A DNA stretch of 5,541 bases from contig JASEHN010000222.1 of assembly GCA_030018715.1 (NCBI GenBank), positions 1 to 5,541 on the forward strand, read 5' to 3'. The stretch is from Thermodesulfobacteriota bacterium (GTDB taxonomy: Bacteria > Desulfobacterota > SM23-61). Positions 1 to 5,541 of the stretch are shown here, one piece after another; the first letter of the stretch is position 1, and each line of letters begins with the position of its first letter. The notes below the pieces were generated by a model. The model was not told the origin of the DNA. It made no database searches and was given only the letters and a program-made list of their open reading frames with translations. The translations under genes and the position numbers were made by a program.

Positions 1-28
1 GTAGGGGCACGCTGCAGCGTGCCCCTAC
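1..28. repeat. Perfect 28-bp palindrome, REP-like intergenic repeat
   Basis: The half-site GTAGGGGCACGCTG is followed directly by its exact reverse complement, centred on CTGCAG. As RNA it would form a GC-rich hairpin of about 12 bp with a 4-nt loop. It ends 19 bp before the first liv start codon. It begins at the window edge, so a longer repeat or the end of an upstream gene cannot be excluded. No T-run follows on the + strand (the next bases are TACATGAAGG), so it is not a classic + strand intrinsic terminator, although it could terminate or stabilise an upstream transcript. A second GTAGGGGC hairpin occurs at 3497-3520, which supports a dispersed repeat family. Assignment to REP-type palindromes is by resemblance. 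Confidence 0.8.
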
Positions 29-47
29 TACATGAAGGATTGAATCC

Positions 48-830
48 ATGTCCATGATTCTTCAGGCTGAAGATTTAAGCAAAAATTTCGGCGGCCTCAT
101 TGCCGTAAACCAAGTGAATTTCCAGGTTCAGCCGGGGGAGACGGTGGGTATCATCGGCCCCAACGGATCTGGCAAGACGACTTTCTTTAACCTTCTTTCC
201 GGGTTTTTCCCCCCCACAGCGGGACGGATCATATTCTTCGGGAAGGATATTTCCCGCCTGACAGCCAACCGGAGGGTGATGCAGGGAATGGTCAGGACCT
301 TCCAGCTGGTTTCGGTCTTCAATTCCATGACCGTCTGGGAAAACCTGGTCCTTTCCAGCATTCGCTTCCATAAAAACCATACCTCCTTTAGCAAATTTCT
401 ATTGTCGCCGGCTAACAACGACGCTATCAGAATGAATTGCTTCCAGGCGATGAGAACGGTAGGCCTGGAAAGCAAAGCCACGACCCAGACCGCCGAGCTT
501 TCCTATGGGTCCAAGAGGATGTTAGAAATTGCCATTGCCCTTTCCCTGAATCCCCGGCTTCTCTTGCTGGATGAACCCCTGTCGGGGCTGAGTGATCTGG
601 AAATCAAAGACGTTCTTAGCATTCTCAACCGGATCAAGAAGAACCTGACCCTGGTCATCATCGAGCATAAACTATCCAAGATCGTAGATTTAGTGGACCG
701 CCTGGGCGTCATGAATGAGGGGAAATTCATTTGTGAGGGAAAACCCGACCTGGTGCTGAGCGATAAAGCGGTGAGAGAGTGTTACTGGGGAAAAGGAAAA
801 GCAGAAAGAGAAGGATATGTTCGAAGTTAA
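48..830 (+). CDS. livG: Branched-chain amino acid-type ABC transporter ATP-binding protein (LivG family)
   Basis: This is a 260-residue cytoplasmic ATPase that would power import through the LivM/LivH permease pair. Visible motifs are Walker A GPNGSGKT (37-44), Q-loop RTFQ (Gln86), signature LSYGS (151-155), Walker B LLLLDEP (171-177, Glu176 catalytic) and H-loop EH (His207). The N-terminal LSKNFGGLIAVN and the family-typical RTFQ place it with LivG rather than LivF. Length fits the family (about 255-260). The ATG at 48 is preceded by AAGGA (35-39) with 8 nt spacing; the in-frame ATG at 54 is too far from that site. Its 3' end overlaps livF by 14 bp. Two departures from the usual LivG pattern are LSYGS in place of LSYGQ and EHK in place of EHD after the H-loop; both keep the catalytic residues. 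Substrate is not determined by the sequence: amino acids are typical, but related importers take other small carboxylates, amides or aromatic acids. Confidence 0.92.
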   Translation: MSMILQAEDLSKNFGGLIAVNQVNFQVQPGETVGIIGPNGSGKTTFFNLLSGFFPPTAGRIIFFGKDISRLTANRRVMQGMVRTFQLVSVFNSMTVWENLVLSSIRFHKNHTSFSKFLLSPANNDAIRMNCFQAMRTVGLESKATTQTAELSYGSKRMLEIAIALSLNPRLLLLDEPLSGLSDLEIKDVLSILNRIKKNLTLVIIEHKLSKIVDLVDRLGVMNEGKFICEGKPDLVLSDKAVRECYWGKGKAEREGYVRS

Positions 831-1506
831 ACATTTAGATGTAGCCTATGGCCATGCCCTGGTGCTGCATGACGTTTCCTTCAACATCCGGAAGGGACAG
901 ATGGCCTTCTTTATCGGACGCAACGGGGCGGGGAAGACCACTCTCCTAAAAACCATCATGGGTTTGATGAAGCCCCGGAAAGGCTCCATCACTTACCAGG
1001 GAAAGGAAGTCTCGGGGGCCCCTCCGGAGGAGCTTTATTCGCAAGGGTTGCGGTACGTCGCCCAGGAAAAGAAAGTCTTCGGAAACCTCACGGTTAAGGA
1101 GAATATCGAGATCGCCGCCTATGCCAGCGGGGAGCCACTGGACCGGGCCCTGGAGAAGGTGACCGCCATCTACCCCAAGCTGGAAAACTTCATGAAACTG
1201 AAGGCCGGCCAGTTAAGCGGGGGGCAGAGACAGATCTTGCTGGTGGGGCGAGCCTTGGTGGGAGCCCCCAAACTCCTCTTGATCGACGAACCGACTCAAG
1301 GGTTGGCCGCCGTGGTTATTGAAGATATAGCAACGATCCTGAAAAACCTGAAAGATCAAGTTTCAGCCGTCATTGTCGAGCAAAATCTGGCCATCGTAAA
1401 AGAGCTGGCAGACTGTGTATTCATTTTAAAAGAAGGAAAAATTGCCAGGGAAATTGTCGAAAAAACGGAGATCGCGGACACGCAGGGGTTAGAAGAGTAT
1501 CTCTAA
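817..1506 (+). CDS. livF: Branched-chain amino acid-type ABC transporter ATP-binding protein (LivF family)
   Basis: This is a 229-residue second ATPase of the same importer, expected to pair with LivG in a heterodimer. It shows Walker A GRNGAGKT (34-41), signature LSGGQ (133-137), and Walker B LLLIDEP with Asp157 and Glu158. Where other ABC ATPases have the H-loop histidine it has VEQN (Gln189), which is characteristic of the LivF family and not a defect. The opening MFEVKHLDVAYG matches family N-termini, so the ATG at 817 is favoured although it lies inside the end of livG. The 14-bp overlap (+1 frame) and the purine-rich GAGAAGGA just upstream point to translational coupling. Length agrees with the family (about 230-240). 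A 46-bp gap without a visible terminator separates it from livM. The segment after Walker B reads PTQGLAAVVIEDI, where APLVV is more usual. Confidence 0.92.
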   Translation: MFEVKHLDVAYGHALVLHDVSFNIRKGQMAFFIGRNGAGKTTLLKTIMGLMKPRKGSITYQGKEVSGAPPEELYSQGLRYVAQEKKVFGNLTVKENIEIAAYASGEPLDRALEKVTAIYPKLENFMKLKAGQLSGGQRQILLVGRALVGAPKLLLIDEPTQGLAAVVIEDIATILKNLKDQVSAVIVEQNLAIVKELADCVFILKEGKIAREIVEKTEIADTQGLEEYL

Positions 1507-1541
1507 GGATTGAGATCATTTTGAGGCGTGAAGGTTCAAGA

Positions 1542-1547
1542 AGGAGG
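1542..1547 (+). promoter_or_regulatory. Strong ribosome binding site deciding a TTG start for livM
   Basis: AGGAGG lies five bases before TTG at 1553-1555. No in-frame ATG occurs until residue 51 of the resulting protein, which would remove the first membrane segment. The near-perfect Shine-Dalgarno sequence therefore supports TTG initiation. Confidence 0.8.
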
Positions 1548-1552
1548 AAACT

Positions 1553-2581
1553 TTGAAACCCGGGACCGCTCCAGGCCCTTTAATTACGGCTGAGGAAACC
1601 AGCCATCCAAAACCCAGGCTGGCAGGATTTGATGTTTTGATCATTGCGGGGGCTTTCCTGTTGCTGGCTGCCATCTTCTCCACTCACCGGGTGACGGATT
1701 TCATGATCTTTTGCATCTTTGCCATGTCCTTCGACCTGATTTATGGATACATGGGGCGCCTTTCTTTCGGCCATCTGCTCTTTCTGGGGACGGGGGCCTA
1801 TGGTTCCGGGCTTTTCCTCAAGTATTTCTATGGAAACCCCCTTCTGGCCATGCTGGTGGGGATCGCGGCGGCCGCGTTACTGGGGATGTTGATCGGCGCC
1901 ATCGTGGTCCGGGCGACCGGGGCCTGTTTTGCCTTGATGAATTTGGCTTTCAATTACATCGGTTTTTTCCTCGTTCTCTCTCCCCTTCGAGGAATCACCA
2001 ACGGAGAAGACGGGTTCGGAATCCACGCCCTGAGTGTCGGGTTCTTCAATCCTGCCAGCAAGATTAGTATGTTCCTTTTCGTCCTCTTATGTCTGCTCTT
2101 GGTTTTTTACCTCCTCAAACGCCTGACTTCTTCCCCCTACGGAATCATGATCCGGTCGATCAAAGAAGACGAAACCCGGGTGAAGTTCCTGGGGTATAAC
2201 ACCTATTTTTATAAATGGCTTACTTTCGTGATAGCCGGCTCCATGGCGGGCTTAGCCGGCACCCTAACGGCTTTGAATTACAAATATGTCAATCCCAACG
2301 TGATGGATGTGCACGGGAACGTAGGGGTGGTCTTCGCCTGCCTGATCGGCGGAGCGGGAAGACTATATGGATCGATCGTGGGCGGGGTGGTTTACATGCT
2401 GATCAGCAATTTTTTACCCATATATATTCATCGCTGGGAGATGTTCCTGGGTATTTCGTTACTCATCATTGTATTTAAGTTCCGCAAGGGAATTTGGGGA
2501 TACATTCAGGAAATGGAGGAAGTCCGGAAAAGACAAAAGGTGGTGCCCGAAATAGCAGGGAAGGGAGTGGCGCAAAGATGA
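1553..2581 (+). CDS. livM: Branched-chain amino acid-type ABC transporter permease (LivM family)
   Basis: This is a 342-residue inner-membrane permease, one half of the transport channel. After a polar Pro-rich N-terminus (1-25), hydrophobic segments begin near 27-43 and 50-66 and continue to about 320. Family motifs include RLSFGHLLFLGTGAY (69-83; compare SLGHAAFFGIGAY), LRGITNGEDGFGI (145-157), the cytoplasmic coupling-loop region SIKEDETRVKFLGYN starting at 202 (compare AIREDExAAEAMGIN), AGSMAGLAGTL shortly after it, and IGGAGRLYG (265-273). The start is TTG, supported by AGGAGG at 5-nt spacing. The stop codon shares bases with the livH start (ATGA, 4-bp overlap). The C-terminus is charged and cytoplasmic in style, containing EMEEVRKRQK. 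Length is typical (about 320-360). Together with LivH, LivG and LivF it would form the membrane complex; the binding protein that gives specificity is not in the window. Confidence 0.9.
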   Translation: MKPGTAPGPLITAEETSHPKPRLAGFDVLIIAGAFLLLAAIFSTHRVTDFMIFCIFAMSFDLIYGYMGRLSFGHLLFLGTGAYGSGLFLKYFYGNPLLAMLVGIAAAALLGMLIGAIVVRATGACFALMNLAFNYIGFFLVLSPLRGITNGEDGFGIHALSVGFFNPASKISMFLFVLLCLLLVFYLLKRLTSSPYGIMIRSIKEDETRVKFLGYNTYFYKWLTFVIAGSMAGLAGTLTALNYKYVNPNVMDVHGNVGVVFACLIGGAGRLYGSIVGGVVYMLISNFLPIYIHRWEMFLGISLLIIVFKFRKGIWGYIQEMEEVRKRQKVVPEIAGKGVAQR

Positions 2582-3411
2582 CTTTAACAATTTTATACGG
2601 ATTTACCATTGGGGCCATTCTTTATTTTATCTCCATCGGCCTCTCGCTCACCTTTGGAACGATGCGCGTGATCAATTTTGCCCATACCCTGACCTACTGT
2701 ATCGGGGTGTACATGCTCATTACCTTTATTTCCCTCTTCAAAGGTAATTTTCTGCCTTCCGCCATCCTGGCCATCCTCGTGGTCATTCCCATCAGTTACC
2801 TTATTGAAAGATTTATCATCCGCAGGCTCTACGGGGAATCCCTCGATTATACTTTCATCGCCACTTTTGCCATTACCCTCATCGGGGTGGATAGCATAAA
2901 ATGGATATGGGGGGTAAACCCGCTGCCTTTGAGCGACCCCATCGGAACCCAATTAAATCTCTGGGATTTTACCTTTCCGGTGTACCGGGTGATGATCGTG
3001 GCCATTGCCATCGTCCTTTTTTTCGCCCTCGAATTATTTTTTAAGAAGACCATCGTGGGGAAAATCGTAGTGGCGGCCCTGGAGGACAAAGACGGGGTAA
3101 GATGCCTGGGAGTGAAAGTGGAAAGGCATTTTTTAATTGTTTTTATCCTGGGAAGCGCCCTGGCCGGATTGGGAGGGGTGCTCTATGCGCCCATCAGTTC
3201 CGTCCACCCCTACATGGGGCTTGGGATCCTCCTGCTCTGCTTTGCCGTGGTGATCGTGGGAGGAATGGGAAACTTAAGGGGAACATTTGTTTCGGCCTTT
3301 TCGCTGGGGATGGTCATGGCCATTACGGCCAGGTACTGGTCCCAGGGGGCTGAAGTCATGGTGTTCATCGTGATGGCCGTTGTCCTTATGTTCCGGCCGA
3401 TTGATATATAA
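2578..3411 (+). CDS. livH: Branched-chain amino acid-type ABC transporter permease (LivH family)
   Basis: This is a 277-residue inner-membrane permease, the partner of LivM. Most of the protein is hydrophobic. Diagnostic stretches are GLSLTFGTMRVINFAH (21-36), ERFIIRRLYG (77-86), the coupling-loop region ALEDKDGVRCLGVKVERH (from 167) followed by GSALAGLGGVLYAP, and VVIVGGMGNLRG (224-235). An in-frame ATG at 2494 lies within livM coding sequence and would add 28 polar residues with no family match. The ATG at 2578 is preferred: it overlaps the livM stop by 4 bp, has AAGGGAG (2561-2567) upstream, and gives the usual LivH N-terminus. The C-terminus ends FRPIDI, slightly shorter than the RPxGLFG ending common in the family, and the stop lies only 4 bp from the repeat element that follows. 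Confidence 0.91.
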   Translation: MTLTILYGFTIGAILYFISIGLSLTFGTMRVINFAHTLTYCIGVYMLITFISLFKGNFLPSAILAILVVIPISYLIERFIIRRLYGESLDYTFIATFAITLIGVDSIKWIWGVNPLPLSDPIGTQLNLWDFTFPVYRVMIVAIAIVLFFALELFFKKTIVGKIVVAALEDKDGVRCLGVKVERHFLIVFILGSALAGLGGVLYAPISSVHPYMGLGILLLCFAVVIVGGMGNLRGTFVSAFSLGMVMAITARYWSQGAEVMVFIVMAVVLMFRPIDI

Positions 3412-3437
3412 GACTTTCAAATTCGAAATTCGAAGCA

Positions 3438-3468
3438 CGAAATCCGAAACAAATTCGAAATCCGAAAT
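3438..3468. repeat. Short direct repeats within the left arm
   Basis: CGAAATCCGAAA occurs at 3438-3449 and again at 3456-3467, an 18-bp period. This duplication accounts for most of the extra sequence that makes the left arm longer than the right, suggesting slippage or local unit expansion. Confidence 0.7.
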
Positions 3469-3496
3469 ACAAATGACCGAAACAAAAAAGAATTAT

Positions 3497-3526
3497 GTAG
3501 GGGCGCACTGCCGTGCGCCCATTTTT
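3497..3526 (+). terminator. GC hairpin plus T-run, probable terminator of the liv operon
   Basis: The stem GGGCGCAC (3501-3508) pairs perfectly with GTGCGCCC (3513-3520) around the loop TGCC. It is followed by A and five T (3522-3526). This has the form of a rho-independent terminator 86 bp after the livH stop. The left edge GTAGGGGC matches that of the palindrome at 1-28, so the terminator appears to derive from a degenerate copy of that repeat whose right end has lost CTAC. The T-run is short, so efficiency is uncertain. On the other strand no T-run directly abuts the stem. Confidence 0.6.
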
Positions 3527-3645
3527 GAGTTTGGAATTTTGGTCATGTGAATTTGTTTCGAGTTTCGTGCTTCGGATTTCGAATTTGAAGGGAAATCGAT
3601 CAAAGAATACCAGTTCTATGTGGGCTCTATCCCGGCCATAGGACG

Positions 3646-3652
3646 AAAGGAG
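3646..3652 (+). promoter_or_regulatory. Ribosome binding site of the AOR-family gene
   Basis: AAAGGAG followed by six T places the ATG at 3659 at ideal spacing. It selects this start over an in-frame GTG at 3620. The stretch 3590-3645 upstream of it must hold any promoter serving this gene alone, but I find no convincing -35/-10 or -24/-12 pair there. Confidence 0.8.
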
Positions 3653-3658
3653 TTTTTT

Positions 3659-5533
3659 ATGAAGGGTGTATGGGGAAAAGTGTTGAAAGTCGACCTGACC
3701 AACGGGACCTGCAAAGCGGAGACTTTGCCGGATAAAGTTTATGAGTACTTCCTGGGGGGCGCCGGTTTAGCCGCTTATTTTATGTGGAAAGAGTCTCCGG
3801 CCGGAACCACGGCCTTTAACCCGGCCAACCGGCTCACCTTCGCCGGCGGACCCATGACCGGGATCAAACAGAGCGGGGCTGCTAAGTGGACGGCCGGGGC
3901 CATCTCGCCTTCCATCAACCTGAATGCGGATTCGGCGGCCACGGCCAGCTTCGGCATCGAGATGAAGGAGACCGGTTACGATGCCATCGTGGTCTATGGG
4001 AGGGCGGCCAAGCCGGTCTATATCGTCGTCGATGAAGGAAAAGCCAAGATCAAGGATGCCAAAAAGTTCTGGGGTAAAGATGCCTATGAGACCGAGGACG
4101 GCATCAAGGAGGCGGAAGGGAACGATTTCGAGGTGGTGACCATCGGCCAGGCGGGAGAAAGACTCGTCCGGTACGCCAACATCCAGACGAGGAAGAAATC
4201 CTTCCTGGGCCGCAGCGGCCTGGGCGCGGTCATGGGCTCCAAGTTGCTCAAGGGCATTGCGGTCCGGGGAAGCCAGGCCTGCGAGATCTATGACCCGAAG
4301 GAGGCCGACCGGCTCAACAAGGAGATCAACAAGAGAATGGCCGAGCTGGACGCCATGAAACCGGAGTGGCTGCAGATCAAGCGTGTGGGCACGGCCATGG
4401 CCACCGAGCTCTTCGCCCCCCAAGGAAACCTGCCCATCAAGAATTACCAGCTGGCCGACTTCCCCAGCGGCGTGAAGGCTTTTCATGCTTCGAACTATGC
4501 CAAAGAATTAAATGCCAAGCCCTGGCCCTGCAAGTACTGCGTAATCCAGTGCCATAACCTCTGTGAAGTAAAAGGGGGGCCCTATGCCTACAAAGGAAAA
4601 GGCCCGGAGTACGAGTCTTTCGCCATGGTGGGCTTCAATACCATGGTTGATGACATCAAGGCCGTGGCCTACGCCTGCGAGCTGGCCAATCTTTATTCCA
4701 TGGACACGATCTCCCTGGGGGTAGTCATTGCCTGGGCCATGGAATGTTATGAAAAAGGAGTCATCACCCAGAAAGATACCTACGGCCTGGACCTGAAGTG
4801 GGGCAATGCCGAGGCCGTGGTGGAGTTGACCAAGAAGATCGGGGAGCGGGCCGACGGCCTGGGCTACCTGCTGGGGGAAGGCTGCAAGATCGCTGCTGAA
4901 GTCCTGGGCAAGGGCTCCGAGGCCTGGGCGGTCCAGATGAAAGGGCAGGAAATCGCCGCCCACAACTGGCGGGCCCAGTATATCTCCGCCCTCAACTACT
5001 GCACGGGGGTTGCCGCCGGCCCCAACCATGAGAGGGGCAACTCCCAGCACATCTGGGTCGGCCACATCAGGCTGCCTGAGTGGGGGATCGGCGAGGTGGA
5101 AAACGAAGAACGATGGTCCTGGGATAAAGCGGCCGAACGCAACGCCAAGTTCCATGACTACTGCAATATCATCAACTCCGCCTGTCACTGCAAGTTCCAT
5201 GAATTCAGGGGTTACACCCTGACGGACATGGTCAAGACCATCAATGCGGCCACGGGATGGGGCTGGAATATCGATGACCTGCGCCGCTGCGGCGAGCGGA
5301 TCACGACCCTGCAGAAGATCCTGAACATCCGCTACGGCTGGAAGAAAGAGCACGACTTCCAGTATCCCAAGCGTTTCATGGAGCCCGTCGATTCCGGCCC
5401 GGCAGCCGGTAAAATCCCCGTCGGCCTGGACGATGCCATCCGGGATTACTACCGGGTGCGGGAATGGGATGAAAATGGCAAACCGACGCCCAAACTGATC
5501 AAGCGGATGGGTATGGAGGAGTACACCGAATAG
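3659..5533 (+). CDS. Tungsten-type aldehyde:ferredoxin oxidoreductase (AOR) family protein
   Basis: This is a complete 624-residue protein (family about 600-650) with no signal peptide, so cytoplasmic. AOR enzymes carry a tungstopterin and one 4Fe-4S cluster, and oxidise aldehydes to acids with ferredoxin, or run in reverse. The N-terminal domain (about 1-210) shows FLGGAGLAAYFMW (31-43), GGPMTG (63-68), FGIEMKETGYDAIVVYGRA (98-116) and GRSGLGAVMGSK (184-195). The C-terminal region has the cluster motif C291-x2-C294-x3-C298 plus C511 in CHCKF, close to the P. furiosus AOR spacing as I recall it (288, 291, 295, 494). GPEYE (315-319) and His457 in AAGPNH lie near the expected active site. Unusual points: Lys76 and Ala93 where Arg and Asn are expected, and NSACHC where DxxGxC is usual. 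The ATG at 3659 has AAAGGAG at 6 nt. Third positions look richer in G/C than in the liv genes. Substrate is unknown. Benzoyl-CoA reductase BamB is in the same superfamily but is not specifically supported. Confidence 0.88.
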   Translation: MKGVWGKVLKVDLTNGTCKAETLPDKVYEYFLGGAGLAAYFMWKESPAGTTAFNPANRLTFAGGPMTGIKQSGAAKWTAGAISPSINLNADSAATASFGIEMKETGYDAIVVYGRAAKPVYIVVDEGKAKIKDAKKFWGKDAYETEDGIKEAEGNDFEVVTIGQAGERLVRYANIQTRKKSFLGRSGLGAVMGSKLLKGIAVRGSQACEIYDPKEADRLNKEINKRMAELDAMKPEWLQIKRVGTAMATELFAPQGNLPIKNYQLADFPSGVKAFHASNYAKELNAKPWPCKYCVIQCHNLCEVKGGPYAYKGKGPEYESFAMVGFNTMVDDIKAVAYACELANLYSMDTISLGVVIAWAMECYEKGVITQKDTYGLDLKWGNAEAVVELTKKIGERADGLGYLLGEGCKIAAEVLGKGSEAWAVQMKGQEIAAHNWRAQYISALNYCTGVAAGPNHERGNSQHIWVGHIRLPEWGIGEVENEERWSWDKAAERNAKFHDYCNIINSACHCKFHEFRGYTLTDMVKTINAATGWGWNIDDLRRCGERITTLQKILNIRYGWKKEHDFQYPKRFMEPVDSGPAAGKIPVGLDDAIRDYYRVREWDENGKPTPKLIKRMGMEEYTE

Positions 5534-5541
5534 GGTTCAGG

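Larger units (their letters stand above)
3416..3589. repeat. Nested inverted-repeat intergenic element (MITE-like)
   Basis: The arms 3416-3456 and 3549-3589 are inverted copies matching at 38 of 41 positions. A second short pair, ATGACC (3473-3478) and GGTCAT (3541-3546), continues the pairing after a 16-nt insertion in the left arm opposite 2 nt in the right. The core holds a separate GC-rich hairpin (3497-3520). The arms are AT-rich and built from CGAAAT-like units. No open reading frame of note lies inside and I see no clear target-site duplication. The element fills most of the 247-bp gap between livH and the AOR-family gene. It could be a non-autonomous mobile repeat, a large transcript-end structure, or both. 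Calling it MITE-like is an inference from the architecture. Confidence 0.8.

Noticed and set aside
2494..2577. Upstream in-frame start for livH adding 28 residues
   Set aside because: The extension lies within livM, is polar, and has no counterpart in LivH proteins; the ATG at 2578 has a ribosome site and the typical 4-bp overlap.
3416..3480. CRISPR-like or regular tandem repeat array
   Set aside because: The CGAAAT units are short and irregular, without uniform spacers or a conserved 25-40 bp repeat; an inverted-repeat arm explains them better.
3585..3645. Possible sigma70 or sigma54 promoter for the AOR-family gene
   Set aside because: TTGAAG at 3585-3590 has only TACCAG at suitable spacing, and no TGGCAC-N5-TTGC-like pair is present; neither is convincing.
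3620..3658. GTG start adding 13 residues to the AOR-family protein
   Set aside because: The ATG at 3659 has AAAGGAG at 6-nt spacing and gives the usual AOR N-terminus; the GTG has no clear ribosome site.
3412..3658. Riboswitch or small RNA in the spacer
   Set aside because: The structure is explained by the repeat arms and core hairpin; I see no recognisable riboswitch motif, and the spacer holds no tRNA-like fold.
3767..4486. 239-codon open frame on the minus strand inside the AOR-family gene
   Set aside because: It lies fully antisense to a well-supported coding region; its product has low-complexity composition typical of the reverse of G/C-ending codons and no recognisable domain.
4508..5353. 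281-codon open frame on the minus strand inside the AOR-family gene
   Set aside because: Long but antisense to motif-bearing sequence, including the cluster Cys region and GPEYE. Its openness is explained by the G/C-biased codons of the real gene, and no family match is recognisable.

Overview
The window reads as chromosomal sequence from an anaerobic bacterium, most plausibly a deltaproteobacterium (Desulfobacterota). That assignment is an inference. It rests on a tungsten-type aldehyde:ferredoxin oxidoreductase next to a branched-chain amino acid-type ABC transporter, on strong Shine-Dalgarno sites, and on intergenic palindromes of the GTAGGGGC and AATTCGAAATCCGAA styles that I associate from memory with such genomes. 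No marker gene in the window fixes the taxonomy.

Layout, all genes on the + strand. Positions 1-28 are a perfect palindrome just upstream of the first gene. Positions 48-3411 hold a compact four-gene block, livG-livF-livM-livH: two ATPases followed by two permeases of a HAAT-type (hydrophobic amino acid transporter) importer. livG and livF overlap by 14 bp and livM and livH by 4 bp, so the block is almost certainly one transcription unit with translational coupling. No periplasmic substrate-binding protein gene lies in the window. Positions 3412-3658 are a non-coding spacer filled by a nested inverted repeat: 41-bp arms surrounding a GC-rich hairpin followed by five T. It probably ends the liv transcript. 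Positions 3659-5533 encode a complete 624-residue AOR-family oxidoreductase with the Cys pattern for a 4Fe-4S cluster, followed only by 8 bases.

A plausible joint role is import of an amino acid or aromatic/carboxylate compound, with the AOR interconverting an aldehyde and an acid during its ferredoxin-linked catabolism. Adjacency is the only support for this, and the repeat element between the two units argues for separate transcription. I see no clearly new multi-gene system. The points most worth a second look are the nested repeat in the spacer and the altered cofactor-contact motifs of the AOR-family protein.
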